DNA of 64,000 nucleotides, taken from Thuidium tamariscinum (lineage: Eukaryota; Streptophyta; Bryopsida; Hypnales; Thuidiaceae). Made by a program: the position numbers and the translations under genes. Under the pieces are notes generated by a model. It made no database searches. It worked only from the letters and a program-made list of their open reading frames with translations, and was not told where the DNA came from. Below, piece by piece: positions 1-11,900 of this stretch (the stretch's first letter is position 1; each line of letters starts with the position of its first letter). The stretch lies in assembly GCA_947034885.2 (NCBI GenBank), contig OX344751.2:45909082-45973081 (forward strand). The letters run 5' to 3'.

Positions 1-26
1 CAATCTCATAGCTTGCTGCCATACTC
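1..26 (-). pseudogene. Tnp2 exon 2, distal fragment beyond the LTR-A insertion
   Basis: Read on the minus strand, this edge fragment continues the Tnp2 transposase reading frame that stops at 6011. Joining it to that point, with the duplicated TACTC (22-26 and 6011-6015) counted once, gives residues KPERSMAASYEI in place of the false tail that the frame acquires from the LTR. KPE-S followed by a short hydrophobic stretch is what Tnp2 proteins of CACTA elements show after their DUF4218 region. The rest of the gene lies outside the window. Confidence 0.75.
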
Positions 27-2989
27 TGTGAGTCCCTGATTCGTCACTGGGGACTCACGGGTTCTTTTTTCGAAACTCCTACATAAACTAAGGCGTAATT
101 GGGCTTATAAAACCCGCAAAAGGGCATTAAACTGGTATTGACATTACACATACCAATGTGCCATTTGGTCATTAGGTGGGATTTAGGATAGTTTACATCC
201 AAAACACCCTTGTCTTAGCTAAATAGACGCCAAATTGATAGAGATATGCAGGATTAGGGTAAGAAGCCTAAAAAGGCCCTATCTAGGCTAGGAAGTCCTC
301 GTAGGGGGATCTAGGAGGAATCCCCCACTCCCCATAGCATCGAAGAGAATACGGGCAAAATACTAACTTTGAAATGCAAGTACTGGGCGATTTCCTAACT
401 CTAGGAGCACGTAGTGGGGATGCAGATTTGCATCCAAGTGGGAGGATCCCATGGGTGGTCCCCTCTAAAGTTTGGGAATTTTCCGACATTGTTTGGATAT
501 TTTCCCAGACGGTCAACCGCGGTGGACTTTGGGTGGGAATTCGAAAGAATATCCCAAAGTGCGGTAAAATCCCACTAAAAATCCGGCGAGGCGGTCTTAC
601 ACCATCGGAGCGCTTCCCCAGGTTTCAAGACAAATCGATAGTTGGAAGATCCCGAATTGGCGACATTCCTCCCCAACTAACAAATTAAATGACGGAAGCT
701 GCAGTTGACCGGCGTACCGGGGTCATACGACATCGGAACGAAGCCTATCTTTGGGTCTATTCCTACCCCCTTCCATCTACTTAGAATATTGGTGAAGGTT
801 TGGGGTCCAAAATTGCCAAACTCCAAAAGTTGAGAATTTATCCCAACTTTGATCCCAGCTTACACTAAGATTCCTTGAGAATTTGGACATAGTTTAAGGG
901 GTCAAGGGCTTCTCTTAGGCTAATTATGGCCTTCCAGACCCAATGGCGCAATCCGTTTGCTATTTGGAGCTAAACTCCAAAAGTTAGCCTTTTGGGGACA
1001 CCACGTGCAGAAGAAATGGGGGTTTAAGGCCCCCCAATGCTTTTTTGGGGAGTTTGGGCCCCAATGGCCGTGGGGAACGCGTAGGGAACGTGTAGGGAAC
1101 TCCGAGCACATGTGGGAGCAAGTACCACCTCAAAAAGTTAGTGGAAGTGGCTCCAAGTGCTTGGTGTAAGTAATTTCAAATTAAGTAGGTGGGAACACAT
1201 GGGAACTTCTCCCATGTGAGAACTTGTAGATTTTGGGGAAAGTAAATTAGGTGGTTTTGCAAGTTCTTGTAAGGTTAGGTAAGATTTGAATTTCTCAATT
1301 CAAATTGTGTAGATTTTAGGTGGATAATTAGATTTGGGATGGGTAAACATGTACGGACCTTCTAAATTCCCTCATTTAGTTATTCTTAGTAGATTAAGGG
1401 GGGGGGGGTTGCTCCCTTTTGGGTATAAAAGGGGCGTCATTCTCCTCTCATTCTCTCTCTCTCTCACTCCTACCCATTTAAGGGAGGAGCACTATTGGGC
1501 CCCGGTTATGCCGGATTTCCTTTGGCTTTTGATGCCAAAGGAGCCTTCGATAGTTTTGGGGTTGTTGCACCCTTGGCTCTTGTGGTTTACACTTGGGGAC
1601 TTGAGACCCCCCCAAGTCTTGTTGGAACTTGTGTTAATTGATGGTGGTCCACCTTTTGTATTGTGAAACAAGTGAAAGTTGTTGTGGGAGAGACTAGTGA
1701 GGAACCGAGGGGTGATTTGGGAGGTGACTTTGAGAGTATGCTTGCAAATTGTATCTACCTCCTCCCCCCTTTTTCTTGTGCATAAGGCTAGGCTAGTCCC
1801 ATGAGGGACGGCGGAGCCTTGACCCTCCTCTAAACACTTAGCCTTAGTGAATAGGAAGCCCCTCTCTTCTCCCCCTTCTCTTGTCGACAGGAATAGACTA
1901 ATCCCATGAGGGACGGCGGAGCTATGGCCCCCCCAAGTCTCTAGGCAAATAGAAGTCTTAGTCAAGTGTCAAAAATACACCTTCACGGCGAAGCTTTGAA
2001 CCCCCTAAGTCTTAGCGGGGTGTCAAATGCAAGTTCCTTTAAAATAACAACAACGTTTAGTTTTCAACACCTTGGAAATTAACCCAACATTTAGCTTCCA
2101 ACAACTTAATAAATAAGTCCTCACCTAAATTAGGAAAAACTAGTGCACACCCAAACACTTAGCCTAACACCCTTGCATTGCATTAAGAGTAAAAAATCAA
2201 GGTCTAGCCCAAGTCCAGAGCTAGCCCAGTCCAGAGTCAGCCCCAGTTCAGGCCAGCCCCGCAGAGCCGCCGCGTGGGTATCGGAGAGGAGGTCCGCGGG
2301 TATCGGGGGGTCCGTGGGTATTGGGGGGGAGGGCCGCAACAGTAGAGGGGGGTTAGTCCACAAATTAAATACACATATTGGGTAGTTAGAATTAGAATAG
2401 AGATAGGTTAGAGGGGGGTTAGCCCACAAATTAAATACAAGTGTTAGAATGGTTTAACGTTATCGGGTAGAGAGGAGCGCGCTTAGGGAACACGCAGGGT
2501 GTCTGGCTGCACGTTGATGAGTGAAGTTGGGTAAGTTTTCAAAACTCGAATCTTCTCTTGATCTTCACTTGAATCTCTGCTTGAATCTTCCGTTGGCTTA
2601 TCTTGTGGCTGGCTCTATAGGGCCAAGGGTGAAAGTGGGTAATAAGAAACAAGGCTTCGGACGTGTAAAACGGGACGGCCAACATGAGTGACCGTCCGAA
2701 TGATGGGCCTCTAAACTTCAAACCCATGATGACCAGAAAACACTTTTCATCAATGGGAACAACATAAAAGATCGACCATGTGGGCCATTAACCCCACTTC
2801 GTCGCCACAAACACAAAATGGAGCGCTTACTAGATAACCACGGCTCGCAACAGGTTTACAATGCAGAAATTGAATTTTCAACTAGCCTCCAAAACTGGCT
2901 GGGAATAACAGAAATGAAATTGAGCCACAAGCCACAACACAAGGCTAAATCCTCGGCATGTGCGGCCTTCGAATCTTTAAGTCTTCAAA

Positions 2990-3092
2990 AGAACCCCAAG
3001 AACTCCAAGAACTCCAAGAACTCCAAGAACTCCAAGAACTCCAAGAACTCCAAGAACTCCAAGAACTCCAAGAACTCCAAGAACCCCAAAGA
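2990..3092. repeat. 9-bp minisatellite (AAGAACTCC)n
   Basis: About eleven nearly perfect direct copies of AAGAACTCC, with edge copies degrading to AAGAACCCC and AAGAACTTC. A plus-strand frame reads it as Lys-Asn-Ser repeats, but nothing around it supports translation. It lies in the extra sequence of the long LTR-B. Confidence 0.9.
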
Positions 3093-4340
3093 ACTTCAAA
3101 GAACCTCAAAGAACGCTAGAAAACTTCTCCTCTTACTAGCTGCGACCTTCTTTCTAGTGCTACAGATGGCTTAAGTCTTCAAATACTTAGTGTAATAGCA
3201 TTTTGAAAAGATAACTTTACAAGGAAAACACCCTCCAAATCTCAACTATATCTAAACTACTGTCCAAAAGTTATTAGAGTGCAAAGTAGCGGTTTCTCAA
3301 ACCCCTTGGCAACCAACTACTGCCTCTATATTTTTCTATAACTTTTGAACTACAAATCCAAATTGCAAGTGTGATAGCAATTTAGAATCCTCAAACTAAT
3401 ATTCACAATCTCAGAAAGTTTCATGAGAAACTAAGACTCTGTCCAAAAGTTATTAAGGAACAAAGTCTCGGGTTTCTAAACTATAAAGGCTACACTCCTT
3501 CCTATCTTCTACACTCTATAATTTCTTCAATAAAAGTTCAAATGAAGTGAATGAACTCATTATGAATAGGAAATTCTATAAACTAACTCCACAAGAATTT
3601 TCAAAGACATGTGAGAAACACACCCAAAGTTGTGGTCGTTTCAAGTCACGACCTTTCCCCTTCCAAACTCCAATTTTCCTCCAGACCTTCAACTCTTCAT
3701 AACTTTCTCCTCCAAACTCCAAATCAGATGAGTGATGACTTTTTGGAAAGATAATACAATGATATACAACCCCTCCAAATCTCAAGACAAGATGAAAAAT
3801 ATTCCAAAATTTATAGCTCAAAGAAACCTCTGCTCTTCTCAATAGAAGGCCTTAGGTCCTCTCAACTTCAAAACTCTATAACTTTTGATTCACAAGTCCA
3901 AATTCAACTTGCAAGCACAATTTGGAAAGGTCTAATCACAAGGAATCAGATGCCAAAGTTTCAGTTCCAAAGATTCAATGCTCAATGAGCTACATCAAAT
4001 CGAAATTCGGCCAAAACTCCCAAAAAACACACACCCACACACCTCCCTCTCTCCACACACCAACTAAGCATTTTTTCCCTAATTTTCTCCCCATCATAAG
4101 TGAGGGGGTGAGGCACATCAGCCTATATCCCTATCAAGACCCCACCTAAGATTCCAATCATTTCCCCATTCACACTCTCCCTTATCACCAAACCTCAAGC
4201 TAATTTTTCTATCACAAAAAACTTCATTCTACATTTAATTACATATTGCGATTAAAATAAAATACTCAAAATATAAAATTAAGAATTAACATTCAATAAA
4301 TGTTTACTAGAGGTAAAAAACTAAAGTTCCAATCGAAGCT

Positions 4341-4885
4341 TCACTCCATCTGCAGAAACTTGAGGATGCGTTTGATTGTCGCGGCGACATAATCAGCACG
4401 TTCTGCCTTTGTCAAAGGATTCACCGGTCCTTTTAACCATCGTTCGTGACCGCACTCCCTTCGATAGGCCTCACCATACCAAAGTATTGTTCGTCGTTTA
4501 GACCTTCAAAACATACTTCAAACGTCACTTCACGACTTCTGAGCTCAACACACCCAACTTGCAATAAGATCATCAAAGCTCGAGCATCTCGCTGAAGGTT
4601 CCCGTGCCACCGTTGCTCTACACGAGGTTGTTTCGGTGATCGAGAAGGCCCAGCTTCATCTCGTGGATGCTCACGCGGCAATACAATATCTCTTAGCAGA
4701 AGAGGTTGATCCGGCAGTTGTGACAACGAAAGTTCAAATTCAGCCTCCGGTTGAGGCTCTTCATCTTGAGACTCAGAAAAAACCCTCCAGTTCGACATTC
4801 TAGTTTTAATGTGAAAACTAAACTCACCAACGAAATCCAATGAAACTCTAAGGTAAAATCGTGTTCTTATATGGATGTTGTACAT
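4341..4885 (-). pseudogene. Frameshifted unidentified ORF inside LTR-B (sense to the LTR)
   Basis: An open frame of 150 codons (4885-4433) has a probable real start at an internal Met, MSNWRVFSESQDEE. It is acidic and proline-rich at first (EEPQPEAEFE), then basic (PKQPRVEQRW), then has a compact hydrophobic part (ARALMILLQVGCVELRSREV). Near 4480 the protein-like character moves to another frame, which reads HERWLKGPVN, then DYVAATIKRILKFL, and stops at 4341; one frameshift therefore seems to separate the two parts. The stretch is richer in GC than its surroundings. I do not recognise the family. It could be a captured host-gene fragment or a retroelement accessory protein. Confidence 0.4.
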
Positions 4886-5261
4886 CTCAATAGAACAGCG
4901 TCACCTTGAAGTTATTCAAAGAATTAACGTCACCTTGAAGCTACCCAATAAAACATATTATAATATGTTTGTACACTATGTAGGAATTTACAACAAGACA
5001 ACGTAGGATAGCAATAGTGAAGAAAAAATTGGGCCCAATTCACAACCAAGTATACAACGTAGCCGGGAGCGCGAAATGGCGATGGTGCGGGACGGAGAAG
5101 GCCCGGCGTGGGACATCCACGGAACGGAGGTGGGTCTCTAAAACTCTCCCCTTGAATTGATTAGTTGATACCATTAGGAATCCGGTAGTAGGAAAAGGTT
5201 AGCATCCCAAGTGGGATTAAGGGCCGGTAATTAGCAACCACAAATAGGAGAATAACCACAA

Positions 5262-5870
5262 CTAGAATAGAAAGAAGAAGTAGAATAGCACAAATACATA
5301 GAGTAGAATAGCACGAATACATAGAGTAGAATAGCACAAATACATAGAGTAGAGGAGTACAAGTACGTAAAATAGGTTAACCAAATACCAATATGTAGAG
5401 TAGGCCAAAACAAAGACAAAGACGTAGAGTAGGGCAAGATAAATACAAATACATAGGATAGGATAGAAATACGAAGACATAGTATAGATCAATAAAATAC
5501 CAATACGTAGAGTAGGCCAAAACAAATACAAAGACTTAAGGTACTCCAAGATAAATACAAGTACGTAGGATAGGATAAAAATACGAAGACGTAGTATAGA
5601 TCTATAGAATACCAATACATAGAGTAGGCCAAAACAAACACAAAGACGTAAGGTACACCAAGATAAATACAAATACGTAGGACAGGATAAACTAGCAAGA
5701 CGTAGAGATAGGATAGGAAATACCATACGTAAAGAAGTAGGACAAGAGAACGAAACAAACAAACACTTAGAGTAAAACGGAAGGAACATAGGAGTAGGAC
5801 AAGAGAACGAAGTACATAAGGTAAGGAGCAATTAGAAGTGGGACAAGAGAACGAAATAAACCATTGGTAG
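5262..5870. repeat. Tandem repeat array in LTR-A (about 22-bp and about 110-bp units)
   Basis: Two levels of repetition are visible. At 5278-5360 a ~22-bp unit (AATACATAGAGTAGAATAGC) repeats. At 5380-5720 a ~110-bp higher-order unit containing GTAGAGTAGGCCAAAACAAA and AGGATAGGATA repeats about three times. The other LTR-A copy (46120-46280) has a much shorter version, so copy number changed after the two insertions diverged. The long minus-strand frames rich in Tyr, Leu, Phe and Cys here come from repeat composition, not from a gene. Confidence 0.8.
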
Positions 5871-6010
5871 GATAGGTAGGATAGTAAAGAAGATCCATTG
5901 CTTGGAAGGCACAATGGATTGACGCTTAGACACCCGTAGGTAATAGAATCGTTAGGACCAGAGCCTGGTTGTGATCGCTTAATTCCAAGGGTGGGAATGA
6001 AGCGCCCACA

Positions 6011-8988
6011 TACTCCTTTCAGGTTTCACTAGGTTTCTCATAAAACCTTTCAATCCCTTATAGAACCGCTCAAATGGGTACATCCAACGATTGTGTACGG
6101 GACCGCAAATGAAAAGCTCCTGCACTATGTGGTACGGCAAATGCAACATAATGTTGAAAGCGGTTGGCGAGAGTTGCTTTCCCAGTAATACCATTGTCTC
6201 CGCCACATCTTCTAGGAGTTGGTTCCTAGAATCCTTGCTGATGACCTTCTCGCATACTCTCTGGAAAACTCGACTCAATCTTATAATAGCGGACGCCAGT
6301 TCTTGGTTCTTTATGTTTCTGACACAAAGAGTAAGGATTTGTTGCATAATGATATGAAAATCGTGAGATTTTAGACCTCGCAGCTTCCCTTTCTCAATTT
6401 TCAGTCGGATATTAGAGACGTACCTACTTGGTGTTCTCAAATTCCTAAGAGTCTGAAGAAACGTGGCTTTGTCCTCAATAGAGAGGACGTACTCCGCATC
6501 TGGCATAAAAAACTTGTTGCTTCCCGGAAATGTCTCTTGAAGCCATAGATGACTACGGAGTTGTCGACCTTGCAAATCAAGTCTAACTGCTACTGTGTCA
6601 TTCTCTCCTAATAGAAACTTCAAGAGAGCCTCGCAAATGTTTTTCTCGCAATGCATGACGTCCAGAGTGTGCCTGCAGGGAAGATCCTGTCACAATACCA
6701 AAGACATTGGTCATCTTTTCTTACTTTAATTATTTCACATAATCCAGAAGACATAGACAAGCTACCGATGCTGTCGGTTTTTCCTCCCTCTACTCACACT
6801 TCCTTTCACATGACTGTAGCCCCCTATCACACTACAATTCACAAGAACATGTCCCTTCCCTGACTCTACTTTCAAAACAGCTGATTGCAGGCCGCATACT
6901 AAAACTTCTGACAGCTGAATACCCATTTCCACCGTCTATAGAATTATTTGTGGTAAATTACCGCACGGCACTTCGAATTCCACTACACCTTATTTAAAAA
7001 CCACTACCCATTTACCTGAATAGAATGGAATAAGTGTTGACGTTCCTCTCCTGATCTCACCTACACATTGATAGTACCTAAGTGCCTCCACTCATTCCTG
7101 ATCTCCAGGTGATCACTACCTTCATACTAAACGCAATACAATTCAGATTTAATTTCTACATTCTTTCTCGCTCTTCATATGAATCATGACTTACAAAGCG
7201 TTCACTGCAAGCAACAAAGTCCTATGAATTTTCCTCCAGGTTTCCCGTAATAACATGAACTACATGACGTATGCCACAGGAAGACGTCCCTATGTCCTGC
7301 CCCTAATTACTTAATACTCTGGGCTGTGCAATTGCTCTGGAATCTTAAAACCTGAAACGCTGCAATTTACATGCACTCATGGCACCTACACAACCCACTG
7401 CGACCATTATTTTAGCACTAGAAAATGTACACGAACAAGATTCCAAATGACGTCGCCTTCCACTTCACAGTCTCCACGTCCTCTTCGTCAGGTTCATCAA
7501 GCTACTACTACTTCATTACGAAGATGTCAAAATCTTTCCAAATTGGTAAACATGCAACTTTACAGTCCATAGCTTCATAGGTCGTGTAGTAAATGCAAGC
7601 TCAAAGCATTTATGTCCTACCAAAACACTTTGGCTGCAGCACCCACTTACCGCCCAATATGGCAGACGGAAGAAAATGCTCACACATTTGACACCATGTT
7701 TTTTCACCGGATCATCGTCTCCATCCTCCACCCCTCCTTCACGAAGATAACTTTCGCGCTCTAAACCATTCCTTAAAATTTGATGTCCACTGCAACGTTG
7801 GGGTGGTGGAGATGTCTCTGCATTTCCATTAAAGGCTCTTCTGGCACTCTTGAATCGATGCTGCACATCCAGAAACCGGCGACCACTTAGATAAAACATT
7901 TTCCTCAAAATACTGGAATGCTCAGCACATGTTTTCGAAGAGCATAAGGGACATCCTTTGTAACCCTTGGTCTGCTGACCCAAAAGTAGTCCATACACTG
8001 GGAAGTCATGCACTAACCACAAAAGTACTGCTCTTAAAGTGAACCGCCTCCGACCACTAGGTTTTGACATATCTACGGCAAGAACACCTTCCCACAACTT
8101 CAACTGATCTTCCACTAATGGCTCCAAGTACGTGTCAATGACATCAGCTGCTGGTGCAGGCGGACCTGGTATTAAAAGGACTAGCTTCAAGAAAAATTTC
8201 TTGTTAGTCATCCAAGGAGGTAAGTTGTATATGGCAACAAGAAAAGGCCAGACAGAGTGCTTACTTGATTGGTGTCCGTAAGGATTTACCCCGTCACCTA
8301 CTAAACCTATTCGGACGTTGGTTGGAATAGCTGCGAAATCTGGGTACTTCTCATTGATATGCTGCCACTGCTCTCCATCTACAATAGATTTCATGACCGC
8401 CTCATCCAACTTGTTTTTGTGATGAAACGTCATCATTTCAGCAATTTTAGGACACTTAAACATACGTCGCAGTTGGTCGATTATTGAAAAATACCTGAGA
8501 ACTTTGCATGGAATGCTAGTGGATCCCTCCACATACCTTGACTTCCCACAATTTAGATGTGAACAAGCTACCAAATCCTTCTTGTCTCCTCGAAATAGGA
8601 CGTGCCCATCAGGACAGCAATGGATGGCTTCGTGCTTCAACCCAAGCTTCAACACCATTTGCCTGGCTTCGTATGAATTGCGCGGCAGACTATTTGATTT
8701 TGGTAGCAGGTCCTGCGAAAGAAATTTCAGTAGCTCGTCCAAAAATGTATATGGAATGGAGAATAAACTGCACATTGTAACGAGGACAATGGCCACTTCC
8801 AAACGATTCAATCTACAACCTTCATAAATCGGCTCCTGTGACTCCCGCACCAACTCCTCGTAATCTGGATCTAACATATCAATGTCTTCGTCAGTTTCGA
8901 ATGCGCTGTCATCGCTTTCTCTGTCTCGCTGCATACTATCGTGAAGGTTGTCCACGCGTGCATATGCATTGTTCACTGCGGCACCCAC
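6011..8988 (-). pseudogene. CACTA (En/Spm) Tnp2 transposase gene, interrupted in exon 2
   Basis: Tnp2-type transposases cut and join CACTA elements. Exon 1 (8988-7651, 446 codons) has the Cys-rich region CCPDGHVLFRG ... CSHLNCGKSRY (residues 124-151) and the Transposase_21 core: GDGVNPYG (231-238), YNLPPWMTNKKFF, LLIPGPPAPAADVIDTYLEP, FPVYGLLLGQ. It ends at LPYWA with a GTAAGT donor. A 964-bp intron follows (7650-6687). Exon 2 starts at 6686 after TTGTGACAG, in phase, reading DLPCRHTLDVMHCEKN as in Tnp2 proteins (LPYW..LRH.LDVMH.EKN), then DUF4218 (LRGLKSHDFHIIMQQ, MLHLPYHIVQEL, GPVHNRWMYPFERF). LTR-A breaks the frame at 6010; it resumes at 26-1. The last 13 apparent residues before the stop at 5979 come from the LTR. 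No other damage is seen, so the break may be recent. Confidence 0.88.
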
Positions 8989-8999
8989 ATCTACACTGG

Positions 9000-11900
9000 T
9001 CCTTTCTGGCCATACAAAGTCCGTAGGTTGACTTCCATCGACTTGCCCTCCCTAGAAGTAATTCTCTCCTTCTTCTATACCTTCGGTAGTTGGCCCTCTT
9101 ATGCCTCGACCGTCTTCAGTCTGCATTCAACCTTGCTTACTTTAGTCTTTTAGCCTTCAAATCTTACAACTGGCTTGTCTTCCTTTAAACTACCTTCGAC
9201 ACAAGAGTCTAGCGCTCAAAAAACTACGAAAACTTAAACGTTATTTGGAACAGGAGAAAACAATGACGCTCAATGAAGACCTCACCAGAACTGGGTACTA
9301 GAGATATTGATCTCTGCCACGCAGCCGATGATGTCTGGCAACCGTGTCAACCTTCAGAATTCTTGATCCCTTGCAATCTTTATATGCACATGGATACTTT
9401 GCTAATCCTTGTCTGCTTGCGATGGATCTTTCAATGTGATAAGCCGCAGATAGTCTACTCTTCCACGTCATCTTTCAAATGAAGGTTCTCTCTTGGGTGT
9501 ACAGTTGCAAGTCTGATTCACGTTCTACAAGTCCATGACGACCTCCTTCAAGAGAAAAAGGGGATTCAGACAGTGCTAATCCCTTGCTCGGCTCACGCAG
9601 CACACAATTGTACTAAACTATAGGATAATGGGAGTTCCTTGAACTTCACTTCCTGATGCATACGTAACCACAAAGGCAGTTAAAACAGGAAGACCAGTAG
9701 TACACTGGCAGTTGTTACTGGAGACCTCCGTCACTGCAGCAGTACACAAGAGGTCTTAGCCTCTTAGGGTTTAACGGAGGGCTTGTTTCATTAGTATTGG
9801 TAAAAATAATGTACGCATTGAACATTTTTTACGGTGATTTGAGATGAAAGTGTTCCACATCACTGGCATAACCACAATACACAGTATTGTCTTCAGTACG
9901 ATTAAAACTCGGTAGAATAATTATCTACTGCGACACATGTGGGGAACAAAAACTTAGAATACATTGGCTCAGTGGCGTAGGGGTCAAGAGATGAGATAAA
10001 TATTCTATTTTGTAAATTCAGGTTCATCAACATTAGTCACTATGACAATGACACAAAGTTTGACGCACTGAAAATATGCTTCAAGGATATGTTTCCATTG
10101 AAGTTTTTTAAAAACATTATTGTTATGTCTGCAATCTCACTGTATCACTACTGGAAGTTGTCATCCTTACTTGGGACACGTTCATGAGAACCCAAACTGC
10201 CTTCTTGAATGAAGTACTCCTTCACACTTTGACGACACCGATAAGTATATGCCTCTGTGAAGGTGGTTTTCAACTTCTATTGCACAACACAGTGTTGGGC
10301 AGACTCTTATTCTGCAAAGGTACATGCGCTTCTTTTACTGACTTATTCCATTTTGTTGCTCTCTATTCAAGGTGAGTACTTCTGTTCCCCCTATTACAAT
10401 GCAATGCCAATAACAGACACATGTACATCACTTCTTAAATGGTGGTAGGGAAATTCAACTCATAGAGAATTCATTTTCCCATTGGTCCTCACATCTTCGT
10501 AGAAGTCGCATTAGAAAGTGCTATGTACATGCATAAGGAAAATATCTTCGAAGGCAAGCATATGTAGTAAAGATTGACTGATTGACAGGGAAAACATGAT
10601 TCTCACAACGCAAAGAACAGAAATGCTATTCATATTTCATTACGGCAATTCACTTTCATTTTCCAAACTGAATATGACATGGTGGTGTGCATTCACTGTA
10701 CGCCTGAACAGCGTCAGTCACACTGCTCAATCTCTCCTAACCTCTGACTGTGCTACCGTCCTTCCAACAGCATTGCAATATGAAGCATTCAAGTTACTCT
10801 ATAGTTGCAGATGCTGATGCACCAGCATTCGCGTGATACACGACTCCATCGTATGGGCCGAAACTGTCAAGTACAAGACCACTGAAAGCAAGTTTCTGCT
10901 CCATGTGGAGTGGCCAAAGCTACTCTCCCAAGTGTCCACGCCTTAGAACTGACATTCCTAATATTCTCTGCACTATGCTCCATCAACCACTCCAGCATCA
11001 CTTGGAGCACTTCATGTCCGAGTTTGTACATACTGTTGTTCGTCCCTTTCCTCTGAAAAGACATGGTTCTCTTAGAATTATACAAATTCCGTGTGACCTT
11101 ATTTCCTACGTTTCTATGTTGAACCATTTCTCTGATAATAAATAAGTCAGCGCAACAGAAACGATCACAAAGTGCAAACTTACCTTCTTCGCAAAGTTGC
11201 ACGTATTGCATCTCATGACAATGGATAATCAGTCTTGTTTGCTGCACTTGCAATTCCACGAACACTATGAGTGACATGAATAGAAACAACGTGTATAGGG
11301 AAACTTACAAAACAACCTTGATGATACACAGGAAGATAATGACAGAGGCACTCCAGGGAGTGTAGTCTAACACTTGATACCGCGGAAATGTATAAGCTTT
11401 TTTTGTATATACAAATTCCCTGTTCTACTGAACTGGAAAATGCAATCTCCCTAACTATGCAAATTTGAACATACTGAAGTCTTGCTACAAGATAAAGCTC
11501 AAAAGAGTGCACGCCTGCAGTTTAGCTTTCAGTGTCACATGTTTCTTGGAAGGAAGAGGAAGGATGTGTAACGTACTTTTGATCACCGAATGCATGCTAC
11601 TGGAAGCCACACTTGAAATGATGCATCATAGGACTCTCAATATCTCTACACGTGGAAAAAAATGTATGCGCTTGTCAATGTTGTTTGTTACAAGGTGGAC
11701 AACACATCCAACATCAATGAACACTACTTCACGATGATGGTGTTTCTGTGCTCTCAATGTCTGTGTCGCTATACCCGTTTGAACAGACAGAGGCATCTTT
11801 GCGTGACGCGTAAACCTCTGGATCCATGTGACAAAAATGAACATGACTACCTAGTAAGTTCTCATTGGAAGAAGTGAAAACTGACAAGACAGGTGGGAGG

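Larger units (their letters stand above)
2461..5000 (-). mobile_element. LTR-B solo LTR nested in LTR-A
   Basis: On the minus strand it starts TGTCTTGTTGTAAATTCC and ends CTCTACCCGATA. These ends match the complete LTR-B retrotransposon at 31522-33613 (TGTCGTGTAGTAAATTCG ... CTCTACCCGACA), including the GTGTTCCCT-AGCGC stretch before the end. ACGT flanks it at 2457-2460 and 5001-5004, and the uninterrupted site with a single ACGT is preserved in the other LTR-A copy at 46552-46555. At 2.54 kb it is over four times longer than the 593-bp LTRs of the complete copy; the extra length holds a 9-bp minisatellite, diverged ~200-bp repeats (about 3180-3910) and a reading frame (4341-4885). Confidence 0.8.
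27..6010. mobile_element. LTR-A left copy: long solo LTR inserted in Tnp2, carrying a nested LTR-B
   Basis: The element begins TGTGAGTCCC and ends GCGCCCACA, the TG...CA ends usual for LTRs, and is flanked by the 5-bp repeat TACTC at 22-26 and 6011-6015. Without the nested LTR-B and its 4-bp duplication it is about 3.44 kb. A second copy in the opposite orientation lies at 45785-49941, with a similar order throughout and roughly 93-95% identity by eye. I see no internal region, primer site or second LTR, so both look like solo LTRs left by LTR-LTR recombination. A TATA-like box (TATAAAA near 1421) followed by a CT run suggests plus-strand promoter polarity here, but polarity is not proven. 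It contains VNTRs at 2195-2440 and 5262-5870. No coding content is supported. Confidence 0.85.

Noticed and set aside
1492..1965. 157-codon minus-strand frame, with a counterpart at 48084-48479
   Set aside because: It lies in LTR-A promoter-like sequence, has no domain, and overlaps an opposite frame of similar length. Frame agreement between the copies follows from recent shared ancestry.
2990..3092. Regular short repeats considered as a CRISPR array
   Set aside because: Units are contiguous 9-mers without spacers, in a plant nuclear context.
2818..3174. 118-codon frame with Lys-Asn-Ser repeats
   Set aside because: The repeats are a translated 9-bp minisatellite inside LTR-B; no homologous protein is apparent.
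5231..5914. Minus-strand frames up to 189 codons rich in Tyr, Leu, Phe, Cys and Ser
   Set aside because: They overlap each other in different frames across a tandem array in LTR-A; the composition comes from the repeat, and the other LTR-A copy does not keep the frames.
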